64,000 nucleotides of DNA from CAYNZV01 sp965217095 (GTDB lineage: Bacteria > Latescibacterota > UBA2968 > UBA8231), in the NCBI GenBank assembly GCA_965217095.1, contig OZ244235.1, positions 5,394,001-5,458,000 of the forward strand, in the 5' to 3' direction. Position numbers and translations under genes: made by a program. The notes under the pieces were generated by a model, which made no database searches, had not been told where the DNA came from, and saw only the letters and a program-made list of their open reading frames with translations. Positions within the stretch are counted from its first letter, which is position 1. Each line of letters opens with the position of its first letter. This document shows positions 58,401 to 64,000 of the stretch, piece by piece.

Positions 58401-60353
58401 TCAGGAAGCCGCTTCCTCCGGACCCGTTTCGTCGGCTGGAGTTCCCCCGTCCGCTACTGACGTCGACGCGGACTGAACCTCCGTGGGCGGCTCGATCGAA
58501 TCTTCGCTCACCGCCTGATCCGCATGCCCGACCGTGTCCGCGTCTGAGCCGTTGCCACCATCGGCACCGATCCGCAGCAATAGGCGCAACTCGTCGCCGT
58601 CCATCACTTCCTTTTCGAACAGCACTCGAACGACCTGCTCCAGCTGCTCACGACGTTCCACCAGGATGCTCTTGGCGCGATCGTACGCCTCACCGATGAC
58701 GCGGCTGACCTCACCGTCAATGCGCTTCGCCGTTTCTTCGCTGTAATTGCGATCCGGCGCGGGCATGCCCAAGTACTGCTGGCTCCGGTCCTGCCGGTGA
58801 GCGACCAGGCCAAGGCTATCGCTCATGCCGTACTCCTTGACCATGCTTTCGACCATCTGCGTTGCCTTTTGCAGGTCGTTGGCTGCCCCGGTCGAGACCT
58901 CCGCGAAAACGATCTCCTCCGCGGCTCTCCCCCCCAGCACGGAGCACAAGGTGTCGAGCATTTCATTTCGGGTCATAAGATAGCGGTCTTCGGTCGGCAT
59001 GTTGATCGTATACCCCAGGGCTGCCACTCCGCGAGAAACAATCGAAATCTTTTGCACTGGGTTCGCGTGTGGCAGAACCTGACCCACCACCGCATGTCCG
59101 GCCTCGTGATACGCCACGATGCGGCGTTCCTTCTCGCTGAGCACCCGACTCTTGCGTTCCAAACCGGCGACCGAGCGTTCGACCGCTTCATCCAGCTCAT
59201 CCATCGTGATGGCCGTCTTGTCTCGTCGTGCGGCCAGCAATGCGGCTTCGTTGATCACGTTGGCCAGATCGGCGCCAGCAAAACCCGGTGTGCGGACCGC
59301 CAGGCGGTGCAATTCCACCTCTCCCGCCAATTTCGCATCCTTTGCATGGATCTTGAGTATGGCCTCACGCCCTCTGACATCGGGCCGGTCGACGGTCACC
59401 GTGCGATCGAAGCGTCCGGGGCGCAATAGGGCGGGATCGAGGATTTCCGGCCGGTTGGTAGCAGCCATCAAGATGATACCGGCGTTGGTATCGAATCCGT
59501 CGAGTTCGGAGAGCAGCTGGTTCAAGGTCTGCTCGCGTTCGTCGTGCCCTCCGAAAGCTCCAACACCTCGCGCTTTTCCAAGCGCATCCATCTCGTCGAT
59601 GAAGATGATCGCCGGGGCGTGTTTTTTTGCCTGCTCGAAAAGATCGCGCACGCGCGCGGCACCGACGCCGACGAACATCTCCACAAAATCAGAGCCGCTA
59701 AGCGAGAAGAAGGGTACCTCTGCCTCCCCGGCCACTGCTTTGGCCAGCAGTGTTTTTCCGGTACCGGGAGGACCTACCAGCATCACCCCACGAGGAATCT
59801 TGCCGCCCAGTGCCTGAAAGCGAGCTGGAGTCTGAAGAAACTCTACGATCTCCTTCAGTTCCTCTGTCGCCTCGTCGATCCCCGCAACATCCTCAAAGGT
59901 GATACCCGTCCCCTTTTCCATGTAGACTTTGGCTTTGCTCTTACCGATCGACATCAAACCACCCGAACCACCGCCCATCCTGCGCGCCATAAACATCCAA
60001 ATGCCGACAAAGATCACGGCGGGAAGAATCCAGGACATGAGCGTCGTGAACCAGGTGTTTTCTAGCTGCCCCGAGAACTTTACCTGATTTTCCTGGAGGA
60101 GCTCGACCAAACCGGGATCTTCCACCGGGTTGGTGGTGAAGCCTCGCTCCTGTCCGCGGTCCATTACGGTTCCGCGAATGACCTCGGTGCCAATGATCGC
60201 CTCACGCACCATTCCTTCTTGCACCCATTCTCGGAAGGTGCTGTAGGATACGTTTTCGTCCCGATTCTCGTAGAGGGATTGCAGGCTCAGCAGTAAAAGG
60301 AGGGTGAGAACCGCGTACGCTATGGAAAGCTGGGTCTTTTTCTCAATCTTCAT
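58401..60353 (-). CDS. ftsH: ATP-dependent zinc metalloprotease FtsH
   Basis: 650 aa, normal FtsH length. TM1 is about residues 10-28, a periplasmic domain follows, TM2 is about 104-122. The AAA+ domain has Walker A GPPGTGKT (194-201), Walker B IIFIDE (249-254) and the second region of homology RPGRFD. The protease zinc motif HEAGH is at 416-420, and the third ligand Asp lies in AANDLQKAT. FtsH removes damaged membrane proteins and is a partner of envelope-stress systems like the PspA operon 5 kb away (proximity only). Confidence 0.96.
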   Translation of the reverse strand: MKIEKKTQLSIAYAVLTLLLLLSLQSLYENRDENVSYSTFREWVQEGMVREAIIGTEVIRGTVMDRGQERGFTTNPVEDPGLVELLQENQVKFSGQLENTWFTTLMSWILPAVIFVGIWMFMARRMGGGSGGLMSIGKSKAKVYMEKGTGITFEDVAGIDEATEELKEIVEFLQTPARFQALGGKIPRGVMLVGPPGTGKTLLAKAVAGEAEVPFFSLSGSDFVEMFVGVGAARVRDLFEQAKKHAPAIIFIDEMDALGKARGVGAFGGHDEREQTLNQLLSELDGFDTNAGIILMAATNRPEILDPALLRPGRFDRTVTVDRPDVRGREAILKIHAKDAKLAGEVELHRLAVRTPGFAGADLANVINEAALLAARRDKTAITMDELDEAVERSVAGLERKSRVLSEKERRIVAYHEAGHAVVGQVLPHANPVQKISIVSRGVAALGYTINMPTEDRYLMTRNEMLDTLCSVLGGRAAEEIVFAEVSTGAANDLQKATQMVESMVKEYGMSDSLGLVAHRQDRSQQYLGMPAPDRNYSEETAKRIDGEVSRVIGEAYDRAKSILVERREQLEQVVRVLFEKEVMDGDELRLLLRIGADGGNGSDADTVGHADQAVSEDSIEPPTEVQSASTSVADGGTPADETGPEEAAS

Positions 60354-60552
60354 CTAATTGGATCCGCGTGCGAATCCCCAACGTGATGGCCGCTGAGTAT
60401 CAGCTGTGTTGGCGCCCGGAAACATCCAGCGGACGTAGGCTAAGTTCTTTGTTTGACGGAGTGTTATGAGAAGATAACTTGCAGCGTTGGCGAGGTCAAG
60501 GAACCACGCCTGCGGATCGGGCGACAACGAGTTGCCGCTGCACAACATACTG

Positions 60553-60768
60553 TTAATCGGCGGTCCGCTCTGAGTAGAACGGATCGTTGTAGCGCTGGCA
60601 TTCCTCGGCGAGCTCTAGCAAGTCGGCCAGTATTTCCCCGGATACGGCCCCTTGATGCACCAGATGCCCGTCGCGCACGAATGCCTGTCGCTCGTGAGCG
60701 TTTAGACCTTTTCCCCGATCATCTACTTGTTTTTCCCTCTGTAGTATGATATCGGCATGGACTCTCAT
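60553..60768 (-). pseudogene. Truncated PhyH-like N-terminal fragment
   Basis: 71 codons from ATG 60768, four bases after the methyltransferase stop. The middle reads LNAHERQAFVRDGHLVHQGAVSGEILADLLELAEE, the usual first helix and strand of PhyH-like proteins, then stops after NDPFYSERTAD without reaching the iron site. It is probably the surviving 5' end of a longer gene. It could in principle be an independent small protein. Confidence 0.5.
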
Positions 60769-60771
60769 ATC

Positions 60772-61530
60772 TTAATTTTTGCGGGCAACATAGAACCGCT
60801 CGCTGCCTTCGAACTGTCCCGGAAAGCCCCATTTCTTTCCCTTTTCGATCCGGTTTCTGTTGTTGAAGTACCGTATTTCGTAGCCGGTCGACTTCAGCAT
60901 TCGAATCCATTTCGAAGGGGGTAGAACTTGCAGGTACTTCACTTCCTCGAGCTCGTCGTCGATGAAACGTTCGCCGAACTCCGCTTCCATCACCGGCAGC
61001 CCGCAAAAGCGTCCGGCACAGAATTTCGCGACACCGAATAGTCTCCCGGGGAAAAACCGGTTCAGCGCAAAGAAGGAGTGGGAGCTGAAAATCAGATGCC
61101 CGCCTTTTCGGAGGACCCTCCAGACCTCCTCCATTACCCGCAGCTTTCCGCGAATTCCTGGAACGAGCTCGATGCCGTTGTAGGAATAGAGGGCGACTTC
61201 GAAGGAGTTGTCTGGGAAGCCGAGCTGCATGGCGTCCATTACTGAATAGTCGGCTTGGACGTGGGCGAGCTCGGTCTGGCGACGAGCGATGTCCACCATG
61301 GTGGAGCTGATGTCGACGCCGTGGACGCGAATTCCGAGTTCGGCGAGCGCCACTGTCGTGCGTCCCGCTCCGCACCCGAGGTCGAGCACTAGTGCGTCGT
61401 CCGGTACGTGTTCGAGGATAAGAATTTCTTCGGCGGGCCAAAGGCCTACGGTCGTGTATCTGGCAACGACGCTGGGGTCCTCATAACTACCCCTGACGAG
61501 GTCCTTGATCGCCGCTTCCCGCTTGCTCAA
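60772..61530 (-). CDS. Class I SAM-dependent methyltransferase
   Basis: 252 aa UbiE/COQ5-like methyltransferase. Motif I is VLDLGCGAGRT (48-58), motif II VHGVDISSTMV, motif III-like AMQLGFPDNSFEVALYSYNG and EVWRVLRKGGHLIFSSHS. TTG start at 61530, without a strong ribosome binding site. Twelve bases from the lipoyl E2 gene, possibly one transcript. Substrate unknown. Confidence 0.88.
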   Translation of the reverse strand: MSKREAAIKDLVRGSYEDPSVVARYTTVGLWPAEEILILEHVPDDALVLDLGCGAGRTTVALAELGIRVHGVDISSTMVDIARRQTELAHVQADYSVMDAMQLGFPDNSFEVALYSYNGIELVPGIRGKLRVMEEVWRVLRKGGHLIFSSHSFFALNRFFPGRLFGVAKFCAGRFCGLPVMEAEFGERFIDDELEEVKYLQVLPPSKWIRMLKSTGYEIRYFNNRNRIEKGKKWGFPGQFEGSERFYVARKN

Positions 61531-61542
61531 GCGCGTTGGAAC

Positions 61543-62784
61543 TCAGCCCAGGAGACCGGGTGTTTCCAGGATTTCTTTTAGTCGCCGGAGGAACCGCGCT
61601 GCCAGGGCACCGTCGACCACGCGATGATCTGCGGCGAGATTGAGCGTCAGCTGCAGCTGCGCGGTTAGTGCGCCATTGGGAAGTGCTACGACCCGTTGTT
61701 CGATCGCCCCCACGGCAAGGATCGCGACTTGTGGTGGATTGATGATTGCGGTGAACTGCGACACGCCGTACATGCCCAGATTGGAGATCGTGAAGGTCCC
61801 CCCACCCATGTCTTCTAGCTTGAGCCCCCCCGTTCGCGCTCCGTCGACCAGTCTCACCGTGTCGGCTGCAATCTCTTCGACCGATTTCGTGGCAACACCT
61901 TTGACCACCGGCACCAGCAGCCCCTTTGGGGTGTCGGCCGCAAACCCGACATTGACCTCTCCCATATGGCGCACCTGGTTTCCCTCGAGGACGCTGTTTA
62001 CCCGGGGGAACTCGACCAGGGCCTTGCCAGTAGCTTTCAAGATCAGATCGTTGTAGGAGATCTTCTTGCCTTCAATGGCGTATCCGTCACGAAACTGCTT
62101 CAGCCAGACAGCAGATACGTGCATACCGATGTGGATGTGGGGAATCTGCTGATAACTCGCGGTGAGTCGTTCGCCGGTTATCTGCTGAGCTCGGGTTAAT
62201 TCAACAGTTTCACCGGCGCCCGGGGACGGTGCGGCAGCAACCGCTGGTACGGCGGCAGCTGGAGCGATCGAACCTTGAGCGGCGGCGAGATCGGCACTGA
62301 CGATTCGTCCCCCGGGGCCACTGCCCGCTACCCGACTCAAGTCGAGCCCGCGCTCGGCGGCCATCTTGCGCGCCTTTGGAGAAGCCCGGTGCGGTTGGCG
62401 TTTGCCATTGCCGCCGATCGCCGGTTCCAGCTTCGGAGTTGCGGCGACGGGCGCTTCCACCGTTGCCGCTGCTTGCTCGGGGGCGGCGACAGCCAGCTGG
62501 GCTTCCGGGCTCGCTTGCCCTCCAACCAGAGAGCTGATATCCTCGTCGGCCTTTGCGATGATTCCCACCAATGTAAACACCGGAACCTCTGTCCCGGCCT
62601 CGACCAGGATTTTTCGCAGCACACCAGATTTCTGGGCTTCGACCTCCATGGTAAGCTTGTCGGTCACCACTTCCAGAAGAGGATCCCCCTTCTTCACCTC
62701 TTGCCCCTCCTCCACCAGCCAACTCCCGAGGGTGCCCTGTTCCATCGTTAGCCCTAGTTTGGGCATAATAACTTCCGTTGCCAT
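61543..62784 (-). CDS. 2-oxoacid dehydrogenase E2 (dihydrolipoamide acyltransferase)
   Basis: 413 aa. One lipoyl domain with the lipoylated Lys in VVTDKLTMEVEA (K43), an Ala/Pro linker, a peripheral-subunit-binding domain (RASPKARKMAAERGLDLSRV, about 131-165) and the catalytic domain ending with the active-site motif DHRVVDG (His near 388). It moves acyl groups from E1 to CoA in pyruvate, branched-chain or acetoin dehydrogenase complexes. ATG 62784 follows GAGGAG. E1 and E3 genes are not adjacent in this window. Confidence 0.93.
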   Translation of the reverse strand: MATEVIMPKLGLTMEQGTLGSWLVEEGQEVKKGDPLLEVVTDKLTMEVEAQKSGVLRKILVEAGTEVPVFTLVGIIAKADEDISSLVGGQASPEAQLAVAAPEQAAATVEAPVAATPKLEPAIGGNGKRQPHRASPKARKMAAERGLDLSRVAGSGPGGRIVSADLAAAQGSIAPAAAVPAVAAAPSPGAGETVELTRAQQITGERLTASYQQIPHIHIGMHVSAVWLKQFRDGYAIEGKKISYNDLILKATGKALVEFPRVNSVLEGNQVRHMGEVNVGFAADTPKGLLVPVVKGVATKSVEEIAADTVRLVDGARTGGLKLEDMGGGTFTISNLGMYGVSQFTAIINPPQVAILAVGAIEQRVVALPNGALTAQLQLTLNLAADHRVVDGALAARFLRRLKEILETPGLLG

Positions 62785-62811
62785 ACACTCCTCACGTCTA
62801 CGCGCAGCGAT

Positions 62812-63072
62812 CTAGCGCTTTTTTCTTCGTTTCCCCTTCTTGCGATTGTCCGCTTTTGCTGGCTGTTCAACCGGTTCCGAGTCGTCTTCGCCGGCCGCTA
62901 TGCCCTCCGGAGTCGATTGCTCCGCATCGTCTTCGGGGCCGGGATCCGAACTCCCGGAATCGGCGTCGCCACCCTGAACGAATTTGTGATAGAAAAAGCT
63001 TCCCCAGATGATCACGATCCCAATAATCGACACGATCATGATCGTGCGGTCGGGTTCCACCATTTCTTCCAT
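62812..63072 (-). CDS. Small single-span membrane protein, acidic middle and basic tail
   Basis: 86 aa. ATG 63072 follows GAGGAAGG. One helix (TIMIVSIIGIVIIWGSFFY, residues ~10-28), then ~45 Asp/Glu/Ser/Gly-rich disordered residues and the tail KKGKRRKKR. No family recognised. Sits 28 bases upstream of the E2 gene; might anchor something to the membrane by its charged tail. Confidence 0.65.
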   Translation of the reverse strand: MEEMVEPDRTIMIVSIIGIVIIWGSFFYHKFVQGGDADSGSSDPGPEDDAEQSTPEGIAAGEDDSEPVEQPAKADNRKKGKRRKKR

Positions 63073-63113
63073 CGCAGCCTTCCTCGAATCGCGCGCGCGG
63101 CCCGTCGAACCTT

Positions 63114-64000
63114 TTAGCCGACGCTCTCAGTATCCCGGATCACGCGTAGAACTTCCTCCAATGCGTGAACAATCTGGGCAATCTTCACTCCGGTTGTGTC
63201 GCGCCCTTGGACCACCTTCACAAGTGGATTTTCGCTAGACACCCAGCGCAGAGGATCATCTTCAAAAATCCCCACGGAGGGGACCTGAAGGGAGATACCA
63301 AGGTGGAGTAGGTCGGTGTTGCAGGCAATCAATACGGTGCAGCCTTCGATGAGGGCTGCCACATCGGGCAGGTTATCCTGCTCGAAAAGAAGGGCCCGAT
63401 TGCCGTAAGTTTCCTTAAGATAGTTTACCCGTTTCTTCTCCGCGAGAGAAAAGAATAACAAGGCGCGAGCTCCGCGCTCAATAACCCTTCCTACCACGTC
63501 GTCCACCTGGCGATTGCTCAATCCACCCCCTTCCCCCCGCGCTATGTCAATTCCAACCACCATGCTCTTGGCGAAGTCATCGTCGAGGTAGCGCTCCCTG
63601 ATTTTTTGCGCCTGGTCCTGGCTCAGCGTCCACTTCACCGGGTTTCCGGCGTCGATGCCCAGCATTCGCAACATGCTCGAATACTGGTCTCCTTCGTAGA
63701 TTCGCGTGCTGCGAGGTACGATCTCGATGTTGAACGGCTCGACGCCCTGACGCCGAAATCCGACCCGGAGCCGGGCACCGCTAGCTTTGCACAACTGGAC
63801 CAATCTGAAGCTGCAATCGGCACCGAGGCAAAAAGCAATATCGAATTTCTTTCCCCCCAATTCCGCGGCGAACTGCTCGAATTCGGCGTTCCAGATGGAT
63901 CTGGAAAGAGCGGTGGTAATAACGGTGTCGACGAAAGGCAGCTGGCTGGCAATGGATTCCTTGCTTTCATCCACCAGCAAGGAGATTTCAGCATCCGGAT
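63114..64000 (-). CDS. Glycosyltransferase family 9 (heptosyltransferase-like), 5' end outside window
   Basis: About 295 codons are visible; the frame is open to the window edge and reads PDAEISLLVDESKES, the family N-terminal region, so the TTG at 63980 is not the start. Later segments are FDIAFCLGADCSFRL, SGARLRVGFRR, GIDIARGEGGGLSN and VLIACNTDLLHLGISLQVPSVGIF, the last being the GT9 donor-site motif (usual xxDTGxxHLA). The GDSG/DTGxMH motif is altered to CNTDLLHLG. It probably adds a sugar to the lipopolysaccharide core. C-terminal stop at 63114. Confidence 0.85.
   Translation of the reverse strand, partial: PDAEISLLVDESKESIASQLPFVDTVITTALSRSIWNAEFEQFAAELGGKKFDIAFCLGADCSFRLVQLCKASGARLRVGFRRQGVEPFNIEIVPRSTRIYEGDQYSSMLRMLGIDAGNPVKWTLSQDQAQKIRERYLDDDFAKSMVVGIDIARGEGGGLSNRQVDDVVGRVIERGARALLFFSLAEKKRVNYLKETYGNRALLFEQDNLPDVAALIEGCTVLIACNTDLLHLGISLQVPSVGIFEDDPLRWVSSENPLVKVVQGRDTTGVKIAQIVHALEEVLRVIRDTESVG

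Noticed and set aside
1..64000. CRISPR arrays, rRNA and tRNA genes
   Set aside because: No regularly spaced repeats, rRNA-like blocks or cloverleaf patterns were recognised by eye; a tRNA scan would settle short cases.

Overview
The window is protein-dense bacterial DNA of moderately high GC, with tight operons, many 1-8 nt gene overlaps and frequent GTG/TTG starts. No rRNA, tRNA or CRISPR array was seen. The mix of phytanoyl-CoA-dioxygenase-like (PhyH) enzymes, xylose-isomerase-like TIM barrels, short-chain dehydrogenases, Gfo/Idh/MocA, Tm-1-like and BNR proteins, alongside RapA, FtsH, a 2-oxoacid dehydrogenase E2 and a heptosyltransferase-like GT9, suggests a Gram-negative, probably uncultured heterotroph. 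Candidate phyla such as Latescibacterota or Poribacteria would fit, but this is inference from gene content only.

Layout. 1-1.7 kb: an open frame cut by the window edge and a methyltransferase. 1.7-7.0 kb: a six-gene catabolic operon (two PhyH proteins, CoA-transferase, MaoC hydratase, SDR, sugar-isomerase-like barrel). 7.0-15.0 kb: RapA, a GT39-TPR protein, an MFS transporter and a beta-propeller protein. 15.3-25 kb: the first of two ~980-residue exported paralogues with acidic Ca-binding-like repeats, then a region rich in decay (frameshifted barrel protein, PhyH remnant, broken DUF1772 gene, membrane protein with an internal stop) mixed with intact TIM barrels, an Rrf2 regulator and a DUF296 protein. 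25.2-30.4 kb: a phosphonate operon (phosphonoacetate hydrolase, alcohol and aldehyde dehydrogenases, amidohydrolase). 30.4-36.4 kb: a BNR sialidase-like protein, gamma-glutamyltransferase and the second large paralogue. 36.5-43.6 kb: a cluster with Tm-1-like, PEP-hydrolase-like, GalB-like hydratase, Gfo/Idh/MocA, a SelA-like PLP enzyme and another PhyH protein.

43.8-53.7 kb: an IS1380-family element inserted into the last gene of a ten-gene minus-strand operon: J-domain protein, YbjN-like, PspA, FAD oxidoreductase, membrane-anchored spermidine-synthase-like enzyme, DUF4178, a new R/G-rich lipoprotein, DUF350, a K+ channel with an RCK domain, and a PilZ protein. This looks like an elaborate relative of the E. 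coli yjfIJKL-type PspA/DUF350 systems and is the strongest candidate for an undescribed envelope-stress and polyamine-linked system. The IS cuts off the PilZ gene.

53.7-64 kb: M42 peptidase, SDR plus isomerase pair, MFS transporter, RidA, FtsH, a truncated PhyH N-terminus, a methyltransferase, a lipoyl E2, a small membrane protein and a GT9 protein running off the window.
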